64,000 bases of DNA from Euzebyales bacterium (GCA_035461305.1 DATHVN010000109.1:62001-126000); one strand, 5' to 3'; positions 43,834 through 52,510 are shown, counted from the stretch's first letter. Translations and numbers: made by a program. Notes: generated by a model not told the origin, from the letters alone.

Positions 43834-43905
43834 TCGGGGGTGGTGTAATTGGCAACACAGCTGGTTCTGGTCCAGTCGTTGAGGGTTCGAGTCCTTCCCC
43901 CCGAG
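43834..43905 (+). tRNA. tRNA-Gln (anticodon CUG)
   Basis: The acceptor arms TCGGGGG and CCCCCGA pair fully. The anticodon arm is GCTGG-TTCTGGT-CCAGT, giving anticodon CTG (reads CAG). The T arm is GAGGG-TTCGAGT-CCTTC. The discriminator base is G905 and CCA is not fully encoded. In a GatCAB organism this tRNA is glutamylated by GltX and then amidated. Confidence 0.95.
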
Positions 43906-43947
43906 CAAGTGCGACTGGGCGTCCTGCGCTAGGATCCCGGTTGACAT

Positions 43948-44020
43948 GGCCCCGTCGTCTAGCGGCCTAGGACACTGCCCTCTCAAGGCAGCGGCGCCGG
44001 TTCAAATCCGGTCGGGGCTA
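43948..44020 (+). tRNA. tRNA-Glu (anticodon CUC)
   Basis: Acceptor arms GGCCCCG and CGGGGCT pair with one G-T. The anticodon loop is CTCTCAA with anticodon CTC (reads GAG). The T arm is GCCGG-TTCAAAT-CCGGT. The discriminator is A and no CCA is encoded. TAGGAT at 43930-43935 may be its own -10 element. Confidence 0.95.
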
Positions 44021-44091
44021 CGTGTTGTCGTCTTCCTGTCACTCTTCGACGCACCCGCAGCGCGTCCTGAGTGCTGGTGGCTCGGCGAACG

Positions 44092-44203
44092 TCGGGGTGG
44101 TGTAGCGGAGTTCGGGGTGGTGAGCGCATTTCGGCCCATGCGCGAAGTGTGACTACCACCCCGAAGTTCGTGGCCGAAGGTGGTGCAGCGACGTTCGGGG
44201 GTG
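44092..44203 (+). repeat. Palindromic intergenic element downstream of tRNA-Glu
   Basis: TTCGGGGTGGT (44111-44121) and its exact complement ACCACCCCGAA (44155-44165) bracket an inner hairpin GCGCAT (44124-44129)/ATGCGC (44138-44143). A further direct copy, GTCGGGGTGGTG, starts near 44091, and a related TTCGGGGGTGG lies near 44194. The structure is not coding. It may be a repetitive extragenic palindrome, a non-autonomous element next to the tRNA, or a terminator for the tRNA transcript. Confidence 0.6.
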
Positions 44204-44212
44204 GACGCGGCG

Positions 44213-44605
44213 TCAGGAGGCGGGCCGCAGGATCGCTCGGCGGATGCGGCGGGTAAGCAGCAGCCCGAGCTCCGAGCCTGCGAGCATGATGCCGACCACG
44301 CTGCCCGCTCCGCGGAACGGCACGGCGGCGCCGAGCAGTGTAACGGCGGCAACCAGGACCCCCAGTGGCCAGGCCCACGGGCGGCGTCGTGCCACGCCGT
44401 AGGCCACGCCGCCGTGGAGGCAGGCTGCGACGGCGAAGGCGATGGCCGCCGGCACGACAGGCGCCGAGCCGCCCGGACCGAGTGCGGACACGACCGGGAT
44501 CCGCACACCAACGTGCCCGACGGCAAGCAGCGCCGACCCGACGGCGAGCGCTGCGCTGATCCACGCGACGGCGTCAACCGCCGCGCCTCGGGTGGCGTCG
44601 GTCAC
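44213..44605 (-). CDS. Small four-helix membrane protein, unknown function
   Basis: A 130-residue protein with four predicted membrane spans (roughly residues 10-32, 45-68, 76-95 and 97-115) and an Arg-rich C-terminus. I recognise no family. The GTG start overlaps the stop of the cold-shock-like gene (GTGA), so the two are an operon. Confidence 0.6.
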   Translation of the reverse strand: MTDATRGAAVDAVAWISAALAVGSALLAVGHVGVRIPVVSALGPGGSAPVVPAAIAFAVAACLHGGVAYGVARRRPWAWPLGVLVAAVTLLGAAVPFRGAGSVVGIMLAGSELGLLLTRRIRRAILRPAS

Positions 44606-44796
44606 AGGCTGACGATCTGGAGGTCGGTGACCCGCTCACCGTCACGGCGGAAGCGGACACGCTGGCCGAGTCGCAGCTCGACGAGCCCGCTGTCGACGAA
44701 CGCCTGGGTGTCGAAGCTGAGCTCGGCGCTCTCGTCGTCGACCAGGGTTCCGGCGCCCGACTCGATGTCGAAGTCCTTGATGGTTCCCTGCGGCAT
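44602..44796 (-). CDS. Cold-shock-domain-like small protein
   Basis: A 64-residue protein with a single OB-type fold resembling the cold-shock domain: GTIKDFDIESGAGTLVDDES in place of the canonical KWFNxxKGFGFI, and LRLGQRVRFRRDGERVTDLQ in place of the second half. The aromatic RNP residues are mostly missing, so nucleic-acid binding is doubtful. GAGGAG lies about seven bases before ATG 44796. Confidence 0.6.
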   Translation of the reverse strand: MPQGTIKDFDIESGAGTLVDDESAELSFDTQAFVDSGLVELRLGQRVRFRRDGERVTDLQIVSL

Positions 44797-44879
44797 GTCG
44801 TGCTCCTCGGCGGTGGTCTCTCGTCAACTGCAGGAGGTGCCCGGTCCCGTGTACAGCGGACCGGCCGGCGCCGGCGCAG

Positions 44880-45479
44880 CTATGTGGCGCCGGGTCGGCC
44901 GAGAATGCCAGCGTAGCGATGCAGGTCTCCGGCACGGTCGACGTCATGGACGAGGCCGGATGTCGACAGCAGCACGGTGCGCACCCCTACCCGTTGACCT
45001 GCAGCGAGGTGCGCGGCCGCGGATGCAGGACCGAAGGCTGGTTCGATGACGTCGGCGGGGCGCCGAAGCAGTGCACCCGTGCCACCGTCATGGGTGCGGG
45101 CGACGACCACAGCCGGGCCGACCGCACCGGCGGCTGCGACGCGGTCGATGTCGGTCACCGTCAGCCGGGGCAGGTCGGCGACGACGACCAGCGACGCGTC
45201 GCCCGAGATCCGGTCGGTGGCGTGCGCCACCGCGGCATTGAGCTCGGCAGTCGGCTCACGGAGCCAGGTCACGCCAGCTCCCCGTGCGAGCGCTGCGCCG
45301 TGCTCGTCGCCGACGACGGCGCAGACGTCGGTGATGGCGGATGCCGCTGCGCAGACGCCGACGACGTGGGTGAACAGACGGGCCATCAACGCCGCCCGCT
45401 CGCCGTCGTCCAGGTGGCCGGCCAGGCGCTGCTTGGACCTGTGCAGGGCCTTGAGGGGCACGATTGCCGTGATGGACAC
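44880..45479 (-). CDS. cofC: 2-Phospho-L-lactate / phosphoenolpyruvate guanylyltransferase (F420 biosynthesis)
   Basis: Adds GMP to 2-phospholactate or PEP to start the side chain of coenzyme F420 (CofC/FbiD). The 199-residue protein has ITAIVPLKALHRSKQRLAGH, the nucleotide-binding start of the family, and VVVADLPRLTVTDIDRV. The C-terminal half has ARTHDGGTGALLRRPADVI. GTG 45479 lies six bases after a TACAGT -10, consistent with a leaderless mRNA. No other F420 gene is in the window. It is divergent from ddl. Confidence 0.85.
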   Translation of the reverse strand: MSITAIVPLKALHRSKQRLAGHLDDGERAALMARLFTHVVGVCAAASAITDVCAVVGDEHGAALARGAGVTWLREPTAELNAAVAHATDRISGDASLVVVADLPRLTVTDIDRVAAAGAVGPAVVVARTHDGGTGALLRRPADVIEPAFGPASAAAHLAAGQRVGVRTVLLSTSGLVHDVDRAGDLHRYAGILGRPGAT

Positions 45480-45485
45480 CTGTGC

Positions 45486-45491
45486 ACTGTA
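45486..45491 (-). promoter_or_regulatory. -10 element TACAGT of cofC
   Basis: TACAGT on the minus strand ends six bases before the GTG at 45479, and no ribosome-binding site is present. Confidence 0.4.
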
Positions 45492-45514
45492 GATCGAGCC
45501 CGCGCAGGAGGCTC

Positions 45515-45520
45515 TAGACT
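45515..45520 (+). promoter_or_regulatory. -10 element TAGACT upstream of ddl
   Basis: TAGACT lies ten bases before ATG 45531 of a 16-codon frame (MITRPLHATVDGLPRW, 45531-45581). That frame's stop overlaps the ddl start region. ddl has no ribosome-binding site, so it may be reached by coupling from this leaderless frame. Confidence 0.35.
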
Positions 45521-45574
45521 CCTCCGCACCATGATCACCCGCCCGCTCCACGCCACAGTCGACGGCCTCCCGCG

Positions 45575-46678
45575 ATGGTGATTGGGCTGCATCCCGTTCG
45601 CGTCCTCGTGCTGTTCGGCGGAAGGTCTCCGGAGCACGAGATCTCGTGCCTGTCCGCGCGCAACATCGTTGCGGCGCTCGACCGCGACCGGTACCGGGTG
45701 ACCACGGTCGGCATCACCCGTGACGGCAGGTGGACGCTGGTCGACGACGTTCCCCAGGCCAGCGACGGCCTGCCGAGCGTGCCCGACGACGGCGACACGG
45801 TCGGGCTGGTCAACGGCGTCAAGGGGCCGCGGCTGGTCCGCTTCCGCGATGACGACGAGGTGGATGTCCTCGGCCCCGTCGACGTCTGCTTCCCGGTGCT
45901 GCACGGCCCCTACGGGGAGGACGGCACCGTACAGGGCCTGCTGGCCAGCATGCGGGTGCCGTACGTCGGCGCGTGCGTCGCGGCAAGCGCCATCGGTATC
46001 GACAAGCGCCAGATGAAGAACGTGTTCACCGCCCGCGGCCTGCCACAGGTGCCCTACGTCGTCGTCCGGCGATGGCGGGTCGAGCAGGACCGGTCGGGCG
46101 TGCTCGACGAGATCGAGGACCAGCTGCCCTATCCGATGTTCACCAAGCCGGCCCGGCAGGGATCGTCGATCGGGATCCGCAAGGTCCGCCACCGCCACGA
46201 CCTCGCGGCCGGCATCGACGAGGCGCTCGACTACGACCGCTGCGTGCTGGTTGAGCAGGGGCTCGAGGACCTGCGTGAGCTGGAGTGCGGTGTGCTCGGC
46301 AACGCCGAGATCGAGGTCACGTTCCCGGGCGAGGTGCTGACGGGCAACGAGTTCTATGACTTCGAAGGCAAGTACCTCGATGACGACCTGCAGCTGAGGT
46401 GTCCGGCCGATGTCCCCGACGACGTGCGTGACAGGTGCATGGAGCTCGCCCGCAGCGCCTACCTCGCGATCGGTGCGCGGGGCATGGCGCGGGTGGACCT
46501 GTTCTATGCGGGCGGCGAGGTGCTGCTCAACGAGATCAACACCATCCCCGGCTTCACCGCGGCGTCGATGTTCCCGTACGTGTGGGAACGGCAGGGGCTC
46601 GGCACCCCGCAGCTGGTCGAGCGGCTCCTCGAGCTCGCGTTCGAGGCGGCCGACTCCGAGGCCCGCTTCTCACCCTGA
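45575..46678 (+). CDS. ddl: D-alanine--D-alanine ligase
   Basis: ATP-grasp enzyme making D-Ala-D-Ala for peptidoglycan, 367 residues. The N-terminal VRVLVLFGGRSPEHEISC is the Ddl signature. VCFPVLHGPYGEDGTVQG, FTKPARQGSSIGIRKV and the C-terminal EVLLNEINTIPGFTAASMFP supply the catalytic and metal-binding residues. The start has no ribosome-binding site; the ATG at 45575 is followed by an alternative GTG at 45578. Confidence 0.95.
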   Translation: MVIGLHPVRVLVLFGGRSPEHEISCLSARNIVAALDRDRYRVTTVGITRDGRWTLVDDVPQASDGLPSVPDDGDTVGLVNGVKGPRLVRFRDDDEVDVLGPVDVCFPVLHGPYGEDGTVQGLLASMRVPYVGACVAASAIGIDKRQMKNVFTARGLPQVPYVVVRRWRVEQDRSGVLDEIEDQLPYPMFTKPARQGSSIGIRKVRHRHDLAAGIDEALDYDRCVLVEQGLEDLRELECGVLGNAEIEVTFPGEVLTGNEFYDFEGKYLDDDLQLRCPADVPDDVRDRCMELARSAYLAIGARGMARVDLFYAGGEVLLNEINTIPGFTAASMFPYVWERQGLGTPQLVERLLELAFEAADSEARFSP

Positions 46679-46704
46679 CGGGAAGCACCTCGGCATCCGG
46701 GTGC

Positions 46705-46938
46705 TCAGAGGCTGACCACCGGGCAGGTCAGCGTGCGGTCGATACCGTCGATCGCCTGGATCCGTGCGACGACCAACCGGCCCAGCTCGTTGATGTCGCT
46801 CGCGCATGCACGCACGATCACGTCGTAGGGCCCGGTGACGTCGTCACTCGACTCGACGCCGGGCAGGGCGCGGATCGCCTTGGCCACGTCCGCCGACCGG
46901 CCCACCTGCGTGAGGACGAGGATGTAGGCCGTGATCAT
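46705..46938 (-). CDS. Stand-alone Lrp/AsnC ligand-binding (RAM) domain protein
   Basis: A 77-residue protein equal to the C-terminal effector-binding domain of Lrp/AsnC regulators, without the DNA-binding half: AYILVLTQVGRSADVAKAIR, then GPYDVIVRACASDINELGRL. Such single-domain proteins are common in Actinobacteria and may bind amino acids or modulate full-length Lrp proteins. It is convergent with ddl. Confidence 0.82.
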   Translation of the reverse strand: MITAYILVLTQVGRSADVAKAIRALPGVESSDDVTGPYDVIVRACASDINELGRLVVARIQAIDGIDRTLTCPVVSL

Positions 46939-47141
46939 GTCCCGGACCCGTCACCACCGCTGTGTCCCGCGACTGATGTGACGCGCGTCACATCCACGGA
47001 ACACGATCTGCCACTGCCGCTCATGTCACCCTCTCGCGCGCCATGGCCACGGCCGCGGGCACGGGGACCGCGACCACGTCGATCCTCACACGTTCGGTGG
47101 CCGAGCACCAGCGCGACGTCGCGCCATGCGCGGGTTCTACG

Positions 47142-47414
47142 TCAGGGTGAGTCGGGGCGGTCGCGACGTCGGCGGCGCAGGCCGGCGGTACGGAGCCGGC
47201 GCACAAGGTCACGGCTGTCGATCGGAGTGGCGCCGAGCGCGACGGCGTCGTCCCACAGGTGCTCGGGTAGGTCGTAGTGGTCGCCCTGGAACCAGTCGCG
47301 GCGCAGGCCGAGCCGGGCCGCGAAGTCGTGGAGCTCGTCGTACGCGGTGTCGCTGGCCAGGTGCGACCAGCGTTGACCGCGCCACCGCCACACCGGCGGG
47401 TCGATGAGGATCAC
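47142..47414 (-). CDS. DUF4031 protein
   Basis: A 90-residue protein with DPPVWRWRGQRWSHLASDTA, ELHDFAARLGLRRDWFQGDH and AVALGATPIDSRDLVRR, the pattern of DUF4031. Function unknown. It starts 17 bases after rpmB ends on the same strand, so it may be cotranscribed with it. Confidence 0.72.
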   Translation of the reverse strand: MILIDPPVWRWRGQRWSHLASDTAYDELHDFAARLGLRRDWFQGDHYDLPEHLWDDAVALGATPIDSRDLVRRLRTAGLRRRRRDRPDSP

Positions 47415-47430
47415 GCCGGTGCGGCGACGA

Positions 47431-47634
47431 TCAAACCGTGCGCTGCGGTGGCCGCTGCACCTTGCCGGCCTTCATGCAGGACGTGCACACGTCCCTACGG
47501 CGGGTCCGCGTGCCGTCCCAGACGCGGATGCGCTGGATGTTCGGGTTCCAGCGTCGCTTGCTCCGGCGGTGGGAGAAGCTCACCTGGTAGCTGAAGTGTG
47601 GGCCTTTTCCGCAGATCTCGCAGACGGCAGCCAT
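47431..47634 (-). CDS. rpmB: 50S ribosomal protein L28 (zinc-ribbon form)
   Basis: A 67-residue L28. It keeps both CxxC pairs of the zinc-binding form: [20 protein letters not shown] and [19 protein letters not shown] precedes ATG 47634. Its promoter, divergent from recG, has TTGCGA and TACTAT 16 bp apart on the minus strand (47851-47856 and 47829-47834). Confidence 0.95.
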   Translation of the reverse strand: MAAVCEICGKGPHFSYQVSFSHRRSKRRWNPNIQRIRVWDGTRTRRRDVCTSCMKAGKVQRPPQRTV

Positions 47635-47828
47635 CGGGTGGTCCTTCGCGTTCGGTACGTCGTGATCGTCGCCGGCCGGGTCGGGTGCGGGGCGCGGGGC
47701 CCGCGGGCGTGTGCCGCCGTTTCGTCCGCGGGCGGTCGGCGTTGAGCGCAGCCGCAGGGCGTGCGCGGCAGGCACAGCGAGGACCGCGGAGCAATGATGG
47801 GTCGCCGACGCGCGAACCGGCAGTCGGA

Positions 47829-47856
47829 ATAGTACCGGCGCCCGGTGGCTTCGCAA
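47829..47856 (-). promoter_or_regulatory. rpmB promoter
   Basis: Minus-strand TTGCGA (47856-47851), 16 bp, TACTAT (47834-47829). The rest of the 47635-47920 gap shows only a candidate recG -10 (TACACT near 47877) and no gene. Confidence 0.4.
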
Positions 47857-47920
47857 GGCGTGGAGTCCGGGCTGCGTACACTCGGGAGGCCATCGCACCG
47901 ACCGACGACGTCGAAGGACC

Positions 47921-50086
47921 ATGGACACGCAGGACCAACTCGACGACCACGTGACGTGGCAACGCGGTGACGCGGCGACCTGGCTCGATGCGGCGGTCAC
48001 GGAGGTTCCGGGCGTGAGCGCACGGATCGCCGGCGTGCTGCGGTCAGCGTTCGGCATCACCACGGTCCGGGAGCTCGTCACCCACTACCCGGTGCAGGGC
48101 AAGTACCGGGATCTCGGCGCCGTCGAGGAGCCCACTCTGGAGCTGCTCGACGAGCAGATCACGATCATCGGCGTGATCGATCGCTGGCGGATCATCCGGC
48201 CGCGTCGCCGAAAGCTGACGATCGCGCGTGCGCGCGTGCGGACCGACGGTGGGGCACTCGTGGACGCGCCGTTCTTCAATCAGGAATGGCGCGCACGCCG
48301 TCACCCCGAGGGCAGCAGGGTCGCGCTCGCGGGCACGCTCGAGCGGTTCCGGGGCGACCTGCAGCTCAAGAATCCCACGGTCGTGGAGCTGGACGACGCC
48401 GGTGGCGTGGCGTCCGAGGCGCGCATCGTGCCGACCTACCCGGCGACCGAGAAGCTCTCGAGCGCGCGGCTGCGGGGGCTCATCGAGTCCGCGCTCGACG
48501 AGCTGGCCCCGGTGGAGGACTTCGTGCCGATCGTGCTACGCGCGGCGCATGGCCTGGTCGAGCTCGATGACGCGCTGCGCACCATCCACCGGCCGGAGTC
48601 GTTGGCAGCTGTCCGTCCGGCCCGAGACCGGCTGGTCTACGACGAGCTGCTCACCCTGCAGGTGGGTCTGCAGCGGCGCCGCCACCGCTTGGAGGCCGAT
48701 GAGATCGGGCTGGGGCAACCACCGGTCACCGGCGCGCTGGTGTCGCAGCTCGCCGTCGGGCTGCCGTTCATGCCGACCAAGGCACAGCTGAACGCCTTCG
48801 CGGAGATTGACGACGACATGGCCGGGCCCCGCCCGATGCACCGGCTGCTGCAGGGCGACGTCGGTGCGGGCAAGACCCTCGTGGCGGCGCGGGCCATGCT
48901 GACGGCCGTGGACAACGGGCGCCAGGCGGCGCTCATGGCACCCACCGAGGTGCTCGCCGAGCAGCACGTCCGCACCTTCGAGCAGCTGCTGGCACCGCTC
49001 GGGCTGAACATGCTTGACGGTCCGCGGCTCGCGCTGCTGACCGGTAGCACGACCAACGCCCAGCTGCGGCAGATCCTGGCACAGCTCGCCGCCGGCGACA
49101 TCCAGATGGTGGTCGGCACCCATGCGCTCCTCGAGCCCAGGGTCATGTTCCACGACCTCGGCCTGGTGGTCGTCGACGAGCAGCACCGCTTCGGCGTGCG
49201 TCACCGGGCCAGGCTCAAGGACAAGCGCGAAGACGGTCGGTCGCCCGACGTGCTCGTCATGACCGCGACGCCGATCCCGCGGTCGCTCGCACTGACCATC
49301 TACGGTGACCTGGACGTCACGATCCTCGACGAGCTCCCTCCGGGACGTCAGCCGATCACGACGACGGCGCTGCACAGCGACTCGCCGCGGCGGGGACGCC
49401 TCTACGACTTCGTCCGCCAGCGGGTCGCGGCAGGGGAGCGTGCGTACGTGGTCTGCCCGCTGGTCAGCGACTCCGAGGCGCTCGAGGACGTCGCGTCGGC
49501 AGAGACGATCCGTCGGCGGCTGGCCGACGAGGTGCTCCGCGACCTCGACGTCGGCCTCGTCCATGGCCAGCTGGCTTCGTCCGAGAAGGACGAGGCCATG
49601 GCCGCGTTCCGCAGCGGCGCCACGCAGGTGCTGGTCTCGACGACGGTCATCGAGGTGGGCGTCGACGTGCCGGAGGCCACGATCATGATCATCGAGGACG
49701 CCGACCGGTTCGGTCTCAGCCAGCTCCATCAGCTGCGTGGCCGCGTCGGCCGTGGCAGTGGCCGCAGCTACTGCGTGCTGTTCTCCCGCGCCCCCGAGGA
49801 CAACGAGCGCCTCGAGGCGCTGGTGAAGACGAGCGACGGGTTCGAGCTCGCCGAGATCGATCTGCGCCTGCGTGGCGAGGGCAGCCTGTTCGACACACGG
49901 CAGTCCGGCCTGCCGGACCTCAAGCTCGCCAAGCTCATCCGGGACGAGCACTGGGTGAAGCACACCCGTGACGACGCCCGTGCGCTCGTGGAGACCGAGG
50001 GCGGGCTGGACCCGTACGCCGAGCTGGAACAGGAGGTCCGCCGCCGCTACGGCGACGCACGCATCGCCGAGCTCGAGACGTCATGA
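47921..50086 (+). CDS. recG: ATP-dependent DNA helicase RecG
   Basis: Superfamily 2 helicase that reverses stalled forks and branch-migrates Holliday junctions, 721 residues. The wedge (OB) domain is in residues 60-170. Motif I is [18 protein letters not shown], motif [16 protein letters not shown] (DEQH), motif [18 protein letters not shown], and motif [19 protein letters not shown]. The C-terminal TRG region is present. AAGGA lies just before the ATG. The conserved neighbours rpmB upstream and rsmD-coaD downstream support the call. Confidence 0.96.
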   Translation: MDTQDQLDDHVTWQRGDAATWLDAAVTEVPGVSARIAGVLRSAFGITTVRELVTHYPVQGKYRDLGAVEEPTLELLDEQITIIGVIDRWRIIRPRRRKLTIARARVRTDGGALVDAPFFNQEWRARRHPEGSRVALAGTLERFRGDLQLKNPTVVELDDAGGVASEARIVPTYPATEKLSSARLRGLIESALDELAPVEDFVPIVLRAAHGLVELDDALRTIHRPESLAAVRPARDRLVYDELLTLQVGLQRRRHRLEADEIGLGQPPVTGALVSQLAVGLPFMPTKAQLNAFAEIDDDMAGPRPMHRLLQGDVGAGKTLVAARAMLTAVDNGRQAALMAPTEVLAEQHVRTFEQLLAPLGLNMLDGPRLALLTGSTTNAQLRQILAQLAAGDIQMVVGTHALLEPRVMFHDLGLVVVDEQHRFGVRHRARLKDKREDGRSPDVLVMTATPIPRSLALTIYGDLDVTILDELPPGRQPITTTALHSDSPRRGRLYDFVRQRVAAGERAYVVCPLVSDSEALEDVASAETIRRRLADEVLRDLDVGLVHGQLASSEKDEAMAAFRSGATQVLVSTTVIEVGVDVPEATIMIIEDADRFGLSQLHQLRGRVGRGSGRSYCVLFSRAPEDNERLEALVKTSDGFELAEIDLRLRGEGSLFDTRQSGLPDLKLAKLIRDEHWVKHTRDDARALVETEGGLDPYAELEQEVRRRYGDARIAELETS

Positions 50087-50192
50087 CCTCATGCAGCGGC
50101 AGCGGTAGGTCACGTGACCTGACCTCATGCAGCGGCAGCGGTAGGTCGCATGGCCTGACCTCCTGCGCTGGAGCGGCGGGTGGGGTCCCATG
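50085..50192 (+). repeat. 36-bp tandem repeat between recG and rsmD (two exact-type copies plus one degenerate)
   Basis: Units start at 50085, 50121 and 50157. The first two share GACCTCATGCAGCGGCAGCG followed by GTAGGTC; the third is degenerate (GACCTCCTGCGCTGGAGCGG...) and runs into the rsmD start. Each good unit contains ATG CAG CGG CAG CGG TAG, a five-codon frame. The same core recurs at 1410 and 50789. Confidence 0.85.
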
Positions 50193-50786
50193 ACGCGCGT
50201 CGTGGCCGGCACCCTCGGCGGACGGCGTCTGGACGTCCCGAAGGGTCGCGCGGTGCGGCCGACCAGTGACCGGGTGCGGGAGGCGTTGTTCTCGACACTG
50301 GGCGACCGTGTGGTCGGAGCGAAGGTGCTCGACCTGTTCGCCGGCACGGGGGCGCTCGGCATCGAGGCGCTGTCACGCGGTGCTGCCCACGCGACGTTCG
50401 TCGAACGCGACCCCGCGGTAGCGCGCGTACTGCGGGCGAACCTCGAGGCGCTGGGGCTGATCGCCGATGTGCGGGTCGTCACCGCGGCCCGGTACGTCGA
50501 CGAGGTCGCGACGGACGCCGACGCACCGGTCTTCGACGTGGTCCTGTGCGACCCGCCCTACCATGGGTCCGCCACCGACGTGGTGGTCCTGCTGGACTCC
50601 CTGGTGCGCGGTGGCCACGTGGCGCCCGACGCCCTCATGGCCATCGAACGCTCACGGCACGGTGACGCGTTCGTGCTCCCGAACGACATCCTCGCCGTCA
50701 CGGATGTGCGCACGTACGGCGACACGGTGTTGTACTACGTGCGGAGCGGAGCAGCCGACGAGCAGGAAGGTGGTCCGGACGCGTGA
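50190..50786 (+). CDS. rsmD: 16S rRNA (guanine966-N2)-methyltransferase
   Basis: SAM-dependent methyltransferase modifying the 30S subunit, 198 residues. RVVAGTLGGRRLDVPKG and the RPTSDRVREALFSTL segment open the family. VLDLFAGTGALGIEALSRG binds SAM and VVLCDPPYHG is the catalytic DPPY motif. It lies between two copies of the 36-bp repeat and directly before coaD, its usual partner. Confidence 0.94.
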   Translation: MTRVVAGTLGGRRLDVPKGRAVRPTSDRVREALFSTLGDRVVGAKVLDLFAGTGALGIEALSRGAAHATFVERDPAVARVLRANLEALGLIADVRVVTAARYVDEVATDADAPVFDVVLCDPPYHGSATDVVVLLDSLVRGGHVAPDALMAIERSRHGDAFVLPNDILAVTDVRTYGDTVLYYVRSGAADEQEGGPDA

Positions 50787-50788
50787 AT

Positions 50789-50856
50789 GCCTCATGCAGC
50801 GGCAGCGGTGGGCACACGTCGCGTGGCTCATGCAGCAGCGGTAGGCACACGTCATG
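50789..50856 (+). repeat. Two copies of the 36-bp-type repeat between rsmD and coaD
   Basis: Copies at about 50789-50820 (CTCATGCAGCGGCAGCGGTG) and 50821-50856 (GGCTCATGCAGCAGCGGTAG). The second ends in GTCATGAGC, and its ATG is the coaD start; its GGTAGG may serve as the ribosome-binding site. Confidence 0.8.
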
Positions 50857-51351
50857 AGCAATGCGGCGGTGTGCCCCGGGACGTTCGACCCGGTCACCAA
50901 CGGTCACGTCGACGTGATCGAACGCGCCGCGGCGCATTTCGACCACCTACTGGTGGCGTGCCTGCGCAACGTCGGCAAGCAGCCGCTGTTCGAGCTCGAC
51001 CGGCGCGTCGATCTACTCGAAGTGGCCACGTCACACCTCGATAACGTCGAGATCGCCACGTTCGAAGGGCTCCTGGTCGACTTCTGCCGCGCGCATGACG
51101 TCCGGATCGTGGTGCGTGGCCTGCGTGCGGTCAGCGACTTCGAGAGCGAGCTCGAGATGGCCCAGATGAACCACCGCCTGGCCGATGTGGAGACATTCTT
51201 CGTCGCGACCAGTCCACTGCACTCGTTCCTGTCGTCCACACTGGTGAAGGAAGTGGCACGCTTCGGCGGTGACGTGACGCCGTTCGTGCCGGCGGCGGTC
51301 AACGACAGCCTGCGGGCGAAGTACGCCAGCAAGGGGACGTCAGATGAGTGA
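50854..51351 (+). CDS. coaD: Phosphopantetheine adenylyltransferase
   Basis: Penultimate step of coenzyme A synthesis, 165 residues. CPGTFDPVTNGHVDVIERA holds the TxGH-type (TNGH) nucleotidyltransferase motif. RIVVRGLRAVSDFESELEMA and the SSTLVKEVARFGGDV end are family hallmarks. The start codon is the last codon of an intergenic repeat copy. The last eight bases overlap the next gene. Confidence 0.96.
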   Translation: MSNAAVCPGTFDPVTNGHVDVIERAAAHFDHLLVACLRNVGKQPLFELDRRVDLLEVATSHLDNVEIATFEGLLVDFCRAHDVRIVVRGLRAVSDFESELEMAQMNHRLADVETFFVATSPLHSFLSSTLVKEVARFGGDVTPFVPAAVNDSLRAKYASKGTSDE

Positions 51352-51868
51352 GATCACGCTGGGCGAGCTCGAGGAACGCCTCGACGAGCTCGAGCTGGCC
51401 CTGTCAGAGGCGCGGCCGATGCCACTGTCGGCCTCTGTGCTGGTCAGCCGTGAGGCGCTGACCCAGCTGGTCGGGGAGATCCGCGAGCTGCTGCCCGACG
51501 AGCTGCGCCAGGCCCGGTGGGTGCTGCGGGAGCGCGAGAGCCTTTTGGAGGAGGCCGAGCAGACCGTGCAGCGCATCGTCGCCGACGCACGGCAGGAGTG
51601 CATGCGGCTGGCGGGGGAGACCGAGGTGATGCGCACGGCCGAGCGGGAGGCCAAGCGCGTCCACCGCGAGGCGACCGAGCAGGCGCGTACCATGAAGCTC
51701 GAGGCGGAGGACTACATCGACGGCCAGCTCGCGCGCTTCGAGCTGATCCTGACCAAGACCCTCAAGACGGTCGCAGCGGGCCGTGACAGGTTGCGCTCGG
51801 ATGGCGACGACATGTCGATCGACCTGACCGGCAATGACCAGGCGCTGTTCGATCACGAGCGCGCCTGA
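51344..51868 (+). CDS. DivIVA-like coiled-coil protein (SepIVA homologue)
   Basis: A 174-residue, highly helical protein with long heptad-like Glu/Arg-rich stretches (residues 60-150), for example LLEEAEQTVQRIVADARQE, and no membrane span. Length, composition and position directly before DUF177, rpmF and rnc match the mycobacterial septum factor SepIVA (Rv2927c in M. tuberculosis). The likely role is control of division or polar growth; this rests mainly on synteny. Confidence 0.72.
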   Translation: MSEITLGELEERLDELELALSEARPMPLSASVLVSREALTQLVGEIRELLPDELRQARWVLRERESLLEEAEQTVQRIVADARQECMRLAGETEVMRTAEREAKRVHREATEQARTMKLEAEDYIDGQLARFELILTKTLKTVAAGRDRLRSDGDDMSIDLTGNDQALFDHERA

Positions 51869-51967
51869 GCCGACTCGGCCGGGACAGTGCCGCACACCTC
51901 CGTGATATGCTTGAGTGTTCGTACAATCTGACGCCCGCTGCGTCTTCCGACTGCCTGCTTCAGACCC

Positions 51968-52495
51968 ATGCCCTCACCTGCCGACACGCTGATCGACGTC
52001 CGTTCGTTGATCGACCGGCCGGGAGCGACCAGGTCGCTCGACCGGCATGTCGCCGTGCCCGCGAACTTCGCCGATGAGTTGATCGAGGTCGGTCCGCGGG
52101 TGACGGTCGTGGCCATCATCGAGCGCGTGGTCGACGGTCTGCTGGTGCAGGGCACGGTGACGGCACCGGCACGGGTCGCGTGCGCCCGGTGCCTCGCCGA
52201 GCGCGACGAGCAGATCCACGCCGACGTCATCGAGATGTTCAGCGCCAGGGTCGGCGCGGAGGAGGACGTCGAGCCTGGGTACGACATCGTCGACGCCACC
52301 ATCGACATCGACACGCTGATCCGGGACGCACTGGCCACCGTCATGCCGGTCCGGCCGCTGTGCCGCCCGGACTGCGTCGGGCTGTGCCCCGTCTGCGGCA
52401 CCGATCTGAACGTCGCGCCGTGCAACGGCCACCCCGAGCAGCAGGACCCACGGTGGGCCGCCCTGTCCGAGCTGCGTCTTCCGGACGCCCGCTAG
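51968..52495 (+). CDS. DUF177/YceD family protein
   Basis: A 175-residue protein of the YceD (23S rRNA accumulation) family. Two Cys pairs are present: CARCLAERDEQ and RPDCVGLCPVCGTDLN, the DUF177 signature. It almost always precedes rpmF, as here (15 bases). Its role in 50S assembly is known from plants and E. coli relatives. Confidence 0.9.
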   Translation: MPSPADTLIDVRSLIDRPGATRSLDRHVAVPANFADELIEVGPRVTVVAIIERVVDGLLVQGTVTAPARVACARCLAERDEQIHADVIEMFSARVGAEEDVEPGYDIVDATIDIDTLIRDALATVMPVRPLCRPDCVGLCPVCGTDLNVAPCNGHPEQQDPRWAALSELRLPDAR

Positions 52496-52510
52496 CAACG
52501 AAAGACCGTC

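Noticed and set aside
47021-47212. Minus-strand 63-codon frame downstream of the DUF4031 gene
   Set aside because: Overlaps DUF4031 in another frame and has neither recognisable domain nor good start signals.
50085-50160. CRISPR-like array
   Set aside because: The units are directly tandem with no spacers and are degenerate; no cas gene is present.
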